A stretch of DNA of 39,171 bases. Origin: JADCCX01 sp051649305. GTDB taxonomy: Bacteria; Pseudomonadota; Alphaproteobacteria; Rhizobiales; Beijerinckiaceae. The stretch covers positions 1 through 39,171 of the forward strand of contig JBOFGV010000057.1 in NCBI GenBank assembly GCA_051649305.1, in the 5' to 3' direction. Within the stretch, counting starts at the first letter, position 1. Each line of letters opens with the position of its first letter. Both the position numbers and the translations under genes were made by a program. The notes beneath the pieces were generated by a model that worked only from the letters and a program-made list of their open reading frames with translations, searched no databases and was not told the origin of the DNA. Below, one piece after another: positions 7,690 through 14,779 of this stretch.

Positions 7690-7869
7690 ATTCGCCGAAT
7701 CACTCTGCGATTAGGAATAACACAAGGGAATCAGGGAATGCACGCGACGGCTGAAACCTGAGATCACGATTGTGGATTCGCGCGTTCGCCACAACGATTC
7801 GTAGGCGCTGTGCACAGATTCGGTGATTGGCTTTGCATGAAAAGTCGCGAGAGGGCTTGAGCGGCTCCC
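7690..7869. other. Non-coding gap with a cluster of GANTC sites
   Basis: No credible gene lies between the SGNH hydrolase stop and the ybjN-like start. Five GANTC sites, the recognition sequence of the cell-cycle methyltransferase CcrM, fall at 7697-7701, 7728-7732, 7775-7779, 7796-7800 and 7817-7821. About one per 256 bp would be expected by chance. TGTGGATTC at 7771-7779 matches a DnaA box at 7 of 9 positions. Together with the CtrA box this looks like a cell-cycle-regulated control region or an unannotated small RNA locus, but neither is shown. Confidence 0.4.
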
Positions 7870-8598
7870 TCACGGTTGCCCTTGCGAGACGGTATCATGT
7901 GCAATCAGACCCACGAGATTTTCTGCCCATGCCGCATACACAGGTGGTCCGGGATGAAATCCATCAGATGCCATCATGTTCAGGTTACCTTCTGAGGGCT
8001 GTCGATAATAGATACAGACGGGCATTGTCGTAACCAATACCTCAAGCGCACTGTCGAAATGCCGCCCCTGCCACCCCAAATACCACCGCAGAGGCTGGGG
8101 AAGCGCAGGAAATCGCCCCACCGGCGGTATGCCGCAAACCACAATCCTAGAAACGCCAAAGCGCTCCCGCAGGGTGACAAGAATACCTTCCATGTTGTTC
8201 AGGAAGTTACGTCTGGATGTGTTTGAGGTGACGTCATTCAGTCCAGCGGACACAACCGCGATGTCAAAAGGCTCTGCATTCAGGCTATTGAGATGTTTGA
8301 GGGTTGACGCCGTTGTTGCACCGGTCTTCGCTTCAAGGGCCCAGGAGATACTCTTTCTTCTAGACAATCGTGAGACAAGCTGTCCAAGCAAGGCTTCGTC
8401 CTGGCTGGAAGCACCAACGCCAGCTGCCGCAGAATCCCCTGTTATCAGAAGGCGCAGTGTTTCATTATTCCCAGAAATTCCGCGTCGCGCGCCGGGAGGT
8501 TCCGGCAGCAAAGGCGTAGAGCGGCGAACATTCCGTCCTTGCAGGAGCAAAAGGGGCGCAAGACAGACCGTCACACATTGGCGAAGAATAACGTTCAT
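7870..8598 (-). CDS. SGNH/GDSL-type esterase, membrane-targeted
   Basis: The 242-residue protein has the SGNH hydrolase blocks: LLITGDSAAAG with nucleophile Ser56 (block I), SAGLND with Asn121 (block III) and SDGFHPGP with Asp212 and His215 (block V). A hydrophobic N-terminal stretch (ILRQCVTVCLAPLLLL, residues 4-19) suggests export or membrane anchoring; no lipobox is clear. Family members hydrolyse lysophospholipids, acyl-thioesters or acetylated sugars; the substrate here is unknown. ATG 8598 has GGAG 5-6 nt upstream; an in-frame ATG at 8718 would overlap ubiK. It begins 40 nt after the ubiK stop on the same strand, so the two are probably co-transcribed. Confidence 0.85.
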   Translation of the reverse strand: MNVILRQCVTVCLAPLLLLQGRNVRRSTPLLPEPPGARRGISGNNETLRLLITGDSAAAGVGASSQDEALLGQLVSRLSRRKSISWALEAKTGATTASTLKHLNSLNAEPFDIAVVSAGLNDVTSNTSRRNFLNNMEGILVTLRERFGVSRIVVCGIPPVGRFPALPQPLRWYLGWQGRHFDSALEVLVTTMPVCIYYRQPSEGNLNMMASDGFHPGPPVYAAWAENLVGLIAHDTVSQGQP

Positions 8599-8638
8599 GC
8601 TGTCTCCGCATGCCGTACAGCAGATGCGTCGGCTTGCG

Positions 8639-8938
8639 CTATGCCGAGGGCGCAGACTTGGCTTTTGGCGCTGGCTTTGGCGCAGCTTTTCCCGCAATAG
8701 CGTTCTCAAGGGCATCAATGCGCGCTTTCAACGCTTCATTCTCTTCACGCGCAAGCACGGCCATTTCACGGATGGCTTCAAACTCTTCTCTGGTCACAAC
8801 GTCTGCATCGCGCAGGAGCCGCTCGATCTGGGACCTCACAATGCCATCCACCTCGCGGCGCACGCCTGATGCAACACCGGCTGCATCTGTCATGAGGCGT
8901 CCAAGATCGTCCATTATGCGGGAAGAGGAACTGCTCAT
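8639..8938 (-). CDS. ubiK: UbiK-family (BMFP) accessory factor
   Basis: The 99-residue protein has the membrane-fusogenic BMFP architecture. An amphipathic helix (RIMDDLGRLMTDAAGVASGVRR, split by the limit: RIMDDLGRLMTD then AAGVASGVRR) precedes a coiled coil (FEAIREMAVLAREENEALKA) and a low-complexity Ala/Pro/Lys tail. UbiK promotes assembly of the ubiquinone biosynthesis complex in Escherichia coli. The divergent arrangement with lgt is a recurrent alphaproteobacterial layout and supports the call. Start choice is uncertain: ATG 8938 gives the family's usual N-terminus (MSSSSSRIMDDL), while ATG 8968 would add ten residues with no better binding site. Confidence 0.82.
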   Translation of the reverse strand: MSSSSSRIMDDLGRLMTDAAGVASGVRREVDGIVRSQIERLLRDADVVTREEFEAIREMAVLAREENEALKARIDALENAIAGKAAPKPAPKAKSAPSA

Positions 8939-9084
8939 GTCGGTCTCGTTGTCCTGGTGGCAGGCCATCAGACCGTGCCAGCGTTGTCATTGTGCTTTTT
9001 CTATAGCATAGCGCGAAGCGAATGCAGAGTTGCCATTTGCGCGCAGTCTGTGCTGTTTCTGATATGGATCGGGAGATCTGAGAT

Positions 9085-9900
9085 TTGACCGGCTTTGCCT
9101 TTCCCAACATCGATCCTGTTGCCCTGCAGATAGGGCCAGTCGCTATCCGCTGGTATGCGCTGGCCTATATCGCCGGGTTGTTCGGTGGGTTGTACTACGC
9201 CAAGAAACTGGCCGCTTCTATGCGGCTTTGGCCCAACATCACCCGTCCGACGTCGCTTGATCTTGATGATCTGCTGCTTTGGGCCACGCTTGGCGTCATT
9301 GCTGGCGGGCGGTTGGCCTATGTCACCTTTTATGAGCCTGCGCGCTTTCTGGCCAAGCCCATTGAGATCTTCGCCATCTGGTCCGGTGGCATGTCGTTTC
9401 ATGGTGGTCTGGCGGGGGCGACGCTGGCGATCTATCTCTTTGCGCGCGCCCGCAAGCTGCCCGTTCTGTCGATGTTTGATCTGATTGCAACGGTGGCACC
9501 CATCGGTCTGTTCTTCGGGCGCATATCCAACTTCATCAACGGCGAACTGTGGGGGCGTGCCACGGATGTTTCATGGGCCGTGGTCTTCCCGCATGGCGGG
9601 CCAATCCCGCGTCATCCAAGCCAGCTTTATGAGGCGATGACAGAAGGCTTTTTGCTGTTCTTTCTGCTGGCCTTTCTGGTGCGACGTGGCGGCTATCAAA
9701 AGCCCGGTTTCATCACCGGCGTGTTTGGCGCTGGCTATGCCCTCTCGCGCATCTTCTGCGAATTTTTCCGCGAGCCTGATCCGCAGCTTGGCTTCCTCTT
9801 TGGTAACTGGGCAACCATGGGCATGCTGCTCTCGGTGCCCATGTTGATGATAGGCCTGTGGCTGATCCTGCGCGCCAAGCCAGTTCAGGCTGCCGCGTGA
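9085..9900 (+). CDS. lgt: Prolipoprotein diacylglyceryl transferase
   Basis: Lgt transfers diacylglycerol from phosphatidylglycerol to the lipobox cysteine of prolipoproteins, the first step of lipoprotein maturation in the inner membrane. The 271 residues have about seven membrane segments, the HGGL motif with His106 (equivalent to E. coli His103), and the Lgt signature GRISNFINGELWG with Arg146, Asn149 and Glu154. The start is a TTG at 9085, supported by GGGAG 9 nt upstream and by the family-typical N-terminus; no in-frame ATG fits. It is the first gene of an lgt-midA-pgeF operon and overlaps the next gene by 4 nt. Confidence 0.97.
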   Translation: MTGFAFPNIDPVALQIGPVAIRWYALAYIAGLFGGLYYAKKLAASMRLWPNITRPTSLDLDDLLLWATLGVIAGGRLAYVTFYEPARFLAKPIEIFAIWSGGMSFHGGLAGATLAIYLFARARKLPVLSMFDLIATVAPIGLFFGRISNFINGELWGRATDVSWAVVFPHGGPIPRHPSQLYEAMTEGFLLFFLLAFLVRRGGYQKPGFITGVFGAGYALSRIFCEFFREPDPQLGFLFGNWATMGMLLSVPMLMIGLWLILRAKPVQAAA

Positions 9901-10982
9901 ACACGCTTGCTGACGAACTCCGGCAGCTGATCCAGACTGAAGGCCCGATCTCGATCGAGCACTACATGGCTTTGTGTCTCGGGCATCCGCGTCTGGGATA
10001 TTACATGACTCGCGATCCTATCGGGGCAGCTGGGGATTTCACCACGGCACCTGAAATCAGCCAGATGTTTGGGGAGCTGATCGGCCTCTTTGCGGCGCAG
10101 GCATGGCTTGATCTTGGCCAGCCTAACCCTGTGCAACTGATAGAGTGTGGCCCCGGCAGAGGCACATTGATGGCTGATATGCTGCGTGCGTGCAAAGCGC
10201 TGCCAGCGTTTCGTGCTGCTCTCAGCGTGCATATGGTGGAAACCAGCCCGGTGCTGCAGGGCATTCAGAAACATGCTCTGGAAGCGGCTTCTGTCCCGGT
10301 TCAGTGGGTTGATAGGCTGGATGCTGTCGCGCCGGGTGCGCCTTTTATTCTGGTCGCCAATGAGTTTCTCGATGCCTTGCCCATTCGGCAGTATGTCCGC
10401 CAGAACAACCAATGGCATGAACGGCTTGTGGGCATTTCAGAGGACCGTCTCGCCTGCGGTTTGGCACCTGAGCCTGAAAAGAATCTGGTCAAGGAAGCGC
10501 CGGAAGGCAGTGTTTTTGAACTCGCTCCTTCAATCCTCAATTTTGTGGCAGCCCTTTCTAAAAAGCTGGTAGCGCAAGGTGGTGTGGCGCTGCTGATTGA
10601 TTACGGTCATTTGCAAAGCGGCTTGGGCGATACGCTGCAGGCCATGCGCGAACATGCCTTTGTTGATCCTCTGGCGGCGCCCGGCCAGTCTGATCTTACG
10701 GCCCATGTAGACTTCGCGACTGTGGCAGCCGTTGCCCGCCAGAACGGCGCGGTGGTGCACCCGCCACTGACACAAGCCGAGTTTCTCCAGCGACTGGGAA
10801 TTGAAGAGCGGGCCGCGGTTCTCATTCGTGGTGCGAAACACGATGCACAGCGCGCCACCATTGCATCCGAGCTGGCGCGCCTGACAGATCCTTCCAAACT
10901 GGGTATGGGGGAACTGTTCAAGGTCATTGCCATCACTGGTCCGGGGCAGCCTGTGCCGCCTGCGTTTGAGACAAAGGAATAG
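9897..10982 (+). CDS. MidA/NDUFAF7-type SAM-dependent methyltransferase
   Basis: The 361-residue protein belongs to the DUF185 / NDUFAF7 family; the mitochondrial member methylates an arginine of a complex I subunit. The SAM-binding loop LIECGPGRGTLMADML and the family hallmark VANEFLDALPIRQY are clear, as is the N-terminal YMALCLGHPRLGYYMTRDPI segment with GDFTTAPEISQMFGELIG. The GTG at 9897 overlaps the lgt stop (GTGA), a typical translational-coupling arrangement; the in-frame ATG at 9858 lies deep inside lgt and is less likely. Its placement between lgt and pgeF is conserved in alphaproteobacteria. A role in respiratory complex I assembly is inferred by homology. Confidence 0.92.
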   Translation: MNTLADELRQLIQTEGPISIEHYMALCLGHPRLGYYMTRDPIGAAGDFTTAPEISQMFGELIGLFAAQAWLDLGQPNPVQLIECGPGRGTLMADMLRACKALPAFRAALSVHMVETSPVLQGIQKHALEAASVPVQWVDRLDAVAPGAPFILVANEFLDALPIRQYVRQNNQWHERLVGISEDRLACGLAPEPEKNLVKEAPEGSVFELAPSILNFVAALSKKLVAQGGVALLIDYGHLQSGLGDTLQAMREHAFVDPLAAPGQSDLTAHVDFATVAAVARQNGAVVHPPLTQAEFLQRLGIEERAAVLIRGAKHDAQRATIASELARLTDPSKLGMGELFKVIAITGPGQPVPPAFETKE

Positions 10983-10989
10983 AGGTTTC

Positions 10990-11766
10990 ATGCTCACCCC
11001 TGTCACATCATCCGCACTTTCCGGCATCCTAGGCATCCGGCATGCTTTCTTCACCCGCGAAGGCGGCGTGTCCGCTGGTTTGTATGCCTCGCTCAACGGC
11101 GGGTTGGGATCCCAGGATGAGCGTGCGCTGGTGCTCGAAAACCGCAGGCGGATGGCGGCGCACATGGGGGTGTCTGATGAGCGCTTCCTGAATGTCTGGC
11201 AAATCCACTCAGCAGATGTTGTGGCTGTCGATTCTCCCTGGACGACTGACGAGCGGCCAAAGGCGGATGCTATGGTGACGGCGACACCGCATCTTTCCAT
11301 CGCTGTGGCAACAGCTGATTGTGGACCAGTTCTCTTTGCCGATGCCAATGCGCGCGTCATCGGTGCAGCGCACGCTGGCTGGCAGGGCGCGTTTCACGGC
11401 GTGCTTGAGGCAACCCTTGATGCCATGGAAGCGCAAGGTGCCAGACGCTCCGCCATCACAGCGGTCATAGGCCCCATGCTGAGCCAGCGGAACTATGAGG
11501 TTGGCCCGGAATTTGTGGCTCGCTTTCTGGCGCAGGATGCGGATAACGCGCGCTTCTTCGTTCCATCGAATCGCGAGAGCCACGCGATGTTTGATCTGCC
11601 TGCCTATAACACCATGCGCCTGACAAAGGCGGGCGTGGGGCAGGTGCAGGATCTGGCCATGTGCACCTATGCTGATGAACAGCGGTTTTACAGCTACCGA
11701 CGCGCCACGCACCGCAAGGAAGCGGATTATGGCCGCCTGCTCGCGGCTATTGCGATTACGGCCTAA
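10990..11766 (+). CDS. pgeF: Peptidoglycan editing factor / polyphenol oxidase (laccase-domain) family
   Basis: The 258-residue protein matches the YfiH/PgeF family, long annotated as a laccase. Characterised members act on purine nucleosides, or remove misincorporated L-serine from peptidoglycan precursors. Zinc ligands are His73 in VWQIHSADV, Cys111 in TADCGPVLF and His128 in AAHAGWQG. The C-terminal HRKEADYGRL segment is also typical. ATG 10990 has AGAGG 4 nt upstream and starts 7 nt after the methyltransferase stop, so it closes the lgt operon. The in-frame ORF extends upstream to 10927, but that would overlap the previous gene. Confidence 0.93.
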   Translation: MLTPVTSSALSGILGIRHAFFTREGGVSAGLYASLNGGLGSQDERALVLENRRRMAAHMGVSDERFLNVWQIHSADVVAVDSPWTTDERPKADAMVTATPHLSIAVATADCGPVLFADANARVIGAAHAGWQGAFHGVLEATLDAMEAQGARRSAITAVIGPMLSQRNYEVGPEFVARFLAQDADNARFFVPSNRESHAMFDLPAYNTMRLTKAGVGQVQDLAMCTYADEQRFYSYRRATHRKEADYGRLLAAIAITA

Positions 11767-11783
11767 GATTTTTCTTGATAACG

Positions 11784-11803
11784 ATATAAAGATATCATTA
11801 TAT
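11784..11803. promoter_or_regulatory. Near-perfect 20-bp palindrome upstream of glyA
   Basis: ATATAAAGATATCATTATAT is an inverted repeat centred on GATATC with a single mismatched pair. It lies 17 nt after the pgeF stop and 114 nt before the glyA start, in an otherwise gene-free interval (11767-11917). Its form recalls operators of ArsR-family regulators of one-carbon and methionine metabolism (SahR type), which would suit glyA. That likeness is from memory and unverified. Confidence 0.45.
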
Positions 11804-11917
11804 GAAATTCAGACTGCGGCTTTGCATGGCGGCTATCCGACACTTGCGTTGGTGATGCCCACATCCCCGTGTTAGGCGGCAACGATATTTTCAATGCGTC
11901 CAATCGGGAGACACTTC

Positions 11918-13216
11918 ATGTCAGCGGCCAACCAAGCGTCACGCTCCAACAGTTTCTTCTCGGCTTCACTGGCTGACAGCGATCCTGAAATCTTCAACTC
12001 GGTCACGCTTGAGCTTGGTCGCCAGCGCGACGAGATCGAGTTGATCGCATCCGAGAACATCGTGTCACGCGCCGTGCTGGAAGCGCAGGGCTCGGTGATG
12101 ACCAACAAGTACGCCGAAGGTTATCCCGGCAAGCGCTACTACGGCGGTTGCCAGTTCGTGGACCTTGCCGAAAAATTGGCCATCGATCGCGCATGCCGCC
12201 TGTTTGACTGCCAGTTCGCCAATGTGCAGCCGAACTCCGGCAGCCAGGCCAACCAGGCCGTTTTCATGGCGCTGATGCAGCCCGGCGATACCTTCATGGG
12301 TCTTGATCTCGCCGCCGGTGGTCACCTCACACACGGTGCTGCCCCCAACATGAGCGGCAAGTGGTTCAAGCCTGTGCACTACACTGTGCGGCAGGACGAT
12401 CAGCACATCGATATGGAAGAGGTGCGTCGCATCGCGCTGGAGTGCAAGCCCAAGATCATCATCGCGGGTGGTTCTGCCTATTCCCGCATCTGGGATTTCC
12501 CGCGCTTCCGCGAAATTGCTGATGAAGTCGGTGCGTATTTCTTTGTCGATATGGCGCATTTCGCCGGTCTCGTGGCTGGTGGCTCGCACCCCTCGCCATT
12601 CCCCCATGCGCACGTGGCAACAACCACCACGCACAAGACCTTGCGCGGCCCACGCGGCGGCATGATCCTCACCAATGATGAGGCGCTGGCGAAGAAGTTC
12701 AACTCCGCCATCTTCCCCGGCCTGCAGGGCGGCCCGTTGATGCATGTGATTGCAGCCAAGGCCGTGGCTTTCGGCGAGGCACTCACACCTGAGTTCAAGC
12801 TCTACGCCAGGCAGGTTGTCGAGAATGCCAAGGCGCTGGCGGAAACGCTGAAAGCAGCTGGCTTTGCCATCGTCGCCGGTGGCACGGACAACCACCTGAT
12901 GCTGGTGGACCTGCGTCCCAAGGGCCTGAACGGCAAGGCGGCAGAAGCCGCCCTTGGTCGCGCGCACATCACCTGTAACAAGAACGGCGTGCCGTTTGAT
13001 ACCGAGAAGCCAACGATCACCTCCGGCATCCGTCTGGGATCACCCGCCGCCACATCCCGTGGTTTTGGCGTGGCTGAGTTCAAGCGCGTGGGTGAGTTGA
13101 TCACCGAGGTGCTGGATGGTCTGGCGAAGAACGGCGAAGCTGGCAATGGTGCTGTCGAAGATGCGGTCAAAGCAAAAGTGCACGCTCTGACGAAGCGGTT
13201 CCCGATCTACGGGTGA
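11918..13216 (+). CDS. glyA: Serine hydroxymethyltransferase
   Basis: GlyA interconverts serine and glycine with transfer of a one-carbon unit to tetrahydrofolate, using PLP. The 432 residues show the conserved ELIASENIVS and NKYAEGYPGKRYYGG segments, the cofactor-contacting FVDMAHFAGLVA, and TTTTHKTLRGPRGG with the Schiff-base Lys240. ATG 11918 has GGGAG at a suitable distance; an in-frame ATG at 11894 lacks one. Normally in alphaproteobacteria glyA leads directly into nrdR. Here its 3' end overlaps by 10 nt the 3' end of an unknown minus-strand gene, and nrdR lies 1.56 kb downstream. Confidence 0.98.
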   Translation: MSAANQASRSNSFFSASLADSDPEIFNSVTLELGRQRDEIELIASENIVSRAVLEAQGSVMTNKYAEGYPGKRYYGGCQFVDLAEKLAIDRACRLFDCQFANVQPNSGSQANQAVFMALMQPGDTFMGLDLAAGGHLTHGAAPNMSGKWFKPVHYTVRQDDQHIDMEEVRRIALECKPKIIIAGGSAYSRIWDFPRFREIADEVGAYFFVDMAHFAGLVAGGSHPSPFPHAHVATTTTHKTLRGPRGGMILTNDEALAKKFNSAIFPGLQGGPLMHVIAAKAVAFGEALTPEFKLYARQVVENAKALAETLKAAGFAIVAGGTDNHLMLVDLRPKGLNGKAAEAALGRAHITCNKNGVPFDTEKPTITSGIRLGSPAATSRGFGVAEFKRVGELITEVLDGLAKNGEAGNGAVEDAVKAKVHALTKRFPIYG

Positions 13217-14151
13217 GCGAGTGGCAGACGCTCGAGGACATCGTCCAGGGTGATACGATACCATTTGTCATCATGGACGATATGGAATGTGTCACCCTTG
13301 CCGTCGATCCACTGAATGTTTTCAGCCTTCTGGCCTTCGATATCAAAATAAACAATTTTCAGTCGTTTGGATTTAGGTGCTTCCAATAAGCTGAAAACGC
13401 TGATTTTGTATTGGGTTTCGTCGTAGCGCCCTACGCTGGCGATAGTCGAACCTCGAACTGCAAGAGCTGCTACACCATTGTTCACTGTTGCCCACGATTT
13501 GGCACTGCCGTCGGGCTCGAAACGTGTGATCGCCATTGATGTGTAGTGCTGTGCCCATGCAGAGGTGCCTATTACATTGAGCGCATAGCAGCACCAAAAT
13601 GCCATACCGTTATTGTTTGGTGTGTCTGGAAATCCTTGCAAATCATGATGGAATTGCTCTGCTCCATCCGGAGCAAAGAATGATATACCACCTAACTTAG
13701 CTTTGGTGTCCTGACAGTCATCTACATGCCCAATCCATATCTGATCGCTTGTGGTTGTCTGAAGGAAACCAATCGCGCCGCCCGCATAGAAGGTCTGGAT
13801 GCAATTACCATCTGCACCATAAATGGTGGTGTCGTGGTTTCCAGTGGCAATTTCCTGACATGATCTCGCAATAACCCAGCCACCGTTTGGCAGCACTGCG
13901 AAATAAACCCATCGTGTGGGAATTTGAAACATAGGGAGGATTTTGGATTGGCCCATTTCATTGATCAATACGATACGGGCATTTCCCGAAGGGTCTGGCG
14001 TCATCTGCCAACTCTGATCCACGCCAGTCCATTGAGGCTTCGCATCGCTGTAAAGGACAGCCAGCGTCTGTCGATCAACGACTGATGTTTGAATCCTCTG
14101 AAGCCCTTCAAATGAAGGAGGGATAGGCAGACCGTTTGAAAGTGACAGCAT
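13207..14151 (-). CDS. Hypothetical protein, possibly beta-propeller-like (314 aa)
   Basis: I do not recognise this family. The protein lacks a signal peptide or membrane segment. It shows recurring short beta-rich units ending in hydrophobic-Gly/Asp turns (RWVYFAVLPNGGWVIARS, TTSDQIWIGHVDD, HYTSMAITRFEPDGSAKSW, VRGSTIASVGRYDETQYKI), which suggest a propeller-like fold. It is rich in Trp and carries a cluster AFWCCYALN. ATG 14151 has AGGAG 11 nt upstream; longer in-frame starts reach into the antitoxin gene. The stop lies inside the glyA terminal codons (10-nt tail overlap). Lower GC than its neighbours and placement beside a toxin-antitoxin pair suggest acquired DNA. A palindrome and the antitoxin promoter occupy the 87-bp divergent interval. 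Confidence 0.7.
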   Translation of the reverse strand: MLSLSNGLPIPPSFEGLQRIQTSVVDRQTLAVLYSDAKPQWTGVDQSWQMTPDPSGNARIVLINEMGQSKILPMFQIPTRWVYFAVLPNGGWVIARSCQEIATGNHDTTIYGADGNCIQTFYAGGAIGFLQTTTSDQIWIGHVDDCQDTKAKLGGISFFAPDGAEQFHHDLQGFPDTPNNNGMAFWCCYALNVIGTSAWAQHYTSMAITRFEPDGSAKSWATVNNGVAALAVRGSTIASVGRYDETQYKISVFSLLEAPKSKRLKIVYFDIEGQKAENIQWIDGKGDTFHIVHDDKWYRITLDDVLERLPLAHP

Positions 14152-14157
14152 CTGAAT

Positions 14158-14174
14158 CAAGACTCCTAGTCTTG
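14158..14174. promoter_or_regulatory. Short palindrome in the divergent interval
   Basis: CAAGACT (14158-14164) and AGTCTTG (14168-14174) are perfectly complementary around CCT. It lies directly upstream of the 314-residue gene and contains its ribosome binding site region, so it may be an operator or a translation-controlling hairpin. Confidence 0.4.
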
Positions 14175-14204
14175 TATAGTGTCTTGAGTGGCATCTCTTT
14201 TCAA

Positions 14205-14223
14205 TGTACATATATCCGTACAG
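14205..14223. promoter_or_regulatory. YefM-type operator motif (TGTACA pair)
   Basis: TGTACA at 14205-14210 is followed after eight bases by GTACAG at 14218-14223. TGTACA is the core hexamer recognised by YefM-YoeB complexes in Escherichia coli. The site lies 16-34 bp before the antitoxin start and overlaps likely promoter elements, as expected for autoregulation. Confidence 0.5.
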
Positions 14224-14238
14224 ATAAGGAGGTGCAGC

Positions 14239-14505
14239 ATGTCCACCGTATCTCTCACGGAATTTCGCGCCAATATGGCGCAGCATTTTGACAAGCTGGA
14301 GCAGGACCGCGACCAGCTGATTGTCACGCGCCAGAACCATGAACCGATGGTGATCATGCCCCTCAAGGATCTGGAGGGCATGGAGGAGACGCTTTACCTT
14401 CTCAGCAATCCGGCCAATGCTGCGATGCTGAAGAGGTCCATTGCTCAATTGGATGCAGCCAATGTGATTGAGGTTGATCCTGAAACCATGCAGCCCTTGC
14501 GCTGA
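14239..14505 (+). CDS. yefM: Type II antitoxin, Phd/YefM family
   Basis: The 88-residue antitoxin would bind and silence the downstream endoribonuclease and repress its own promoter. The N-terminal Phd/YefM DNA-binding fold is visible (SLTEFRANMAQHFDKLEQDR, QLIVTRQNHEPMVIMPLKDL). An acidic, probably flexible C-terminal toxin-wrapping tail follows (AANVIEVDPETMQPLR). ATG 14239 has a near-consensus AAGGAGG 7 nt upstream. The stop overlaps the toxin start by one base (TGATG), ensuring coupled translation. The pair sits at the end of an inserted cassette and directly upstream of nrdR. Confidence 0.93.
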   Translation: MSTVSLTEFRANMAQHFDKLEQDRDQLIVTRQNHEPMVIMPLKDLEGMEETLYLLSNPANAAMLKRSIAQLDAANVIEVDPETMQPLR

Positions 14506-14774
14506 TGCGGATCATCTTTTCGCCGGACGCATTCACGCATTATCTGTATTGGCAAAATCAGGACCAGAAAATTGCCAGGCGCATCAATGAACTGATTGTT
14601 GCTGCCAGCAGGACGCCTTTCATGGGTATAGGGAAACCAGAACCTCTGCGTGGTCAACTGCAGGGATTTTGGTCCCGTCGCATTTCGCAAGAACACAGAC
14701 TGGTCTATCGTGTTGTCGGAACTGGCGATACACAGTCTCTCGAAATTGCGGCTTGCCGCTTCCACTACGGATAA
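14505..14774 (+). CDS. yoeB: YoeB/Txe-family mRNA interferase toxin
   Basis: YoeB toxins bind the ribosome and cut mRNA in the A site. The 89 residues keep the catalytic set: Glu46 in GKPEPLRGQLQGFWSRRI, Arg65 in EHRLVYRV and the C-terminal His87-Tyr88 in CRFHYG. Length and motifs match the family closely, so the toxin looks intact. It is translated by coupling from the antitoxin stop. Its own stop lies only 5 nt before the nrdR start, so transcription from the toxin-antitoxin promoter must read into nrdR unless processed. Confidence 0.95.
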   Translation: MRIIFSPDAFTHYLYWQNQDQKIARRINELIVAASRTPFMGIGKPEPLRGQLQGFWSRRISQEHRLVYRVVGTGDTQSLEIAACRFHYG

Positions 14775-14779
14775 GAACC

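Larger units (their letters stand above)
13207..14774. other. Inserted cassette between glyA and nrdR
   Basis: This segment holds a 314-residue unknown gene on the minus strand and a YefM-YoeB-like toxin-antitoxin pair on the plus strand. It separates glyA from nrdR, which are adjacent in many alphaproteobacteria. Its left gene is visibly less GC-rich than glyA. No transposase, integrase, flanking direct repeat or attachment site is visible, so the mechanism of insertion is unknown. Boundaries are set by gene ends only. Confidence 0.55.

Noticed and set aside
7690..7869. Chromosome origin of replication
   Set aside because: CtrA, GANTC and a weak DnaA-like box occur, but there is no AT-rich unwinding region, no array of good DnaA boxes, and none of the usual origin neighbours such as parAB, gidA or hemE.
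7827..8033. Small plus-strand frame in the gap near 7.8 kb
   Set aside because: It runs antisense into the SGNH hydrolase gene and has no ribosome binding site or recognisable feature.
12065..12967. Open frame of 300 codons on the minus strand inside glyA
   Set aside because: It is fully antisense to glyA, without family motifs or a ribosome binding site.
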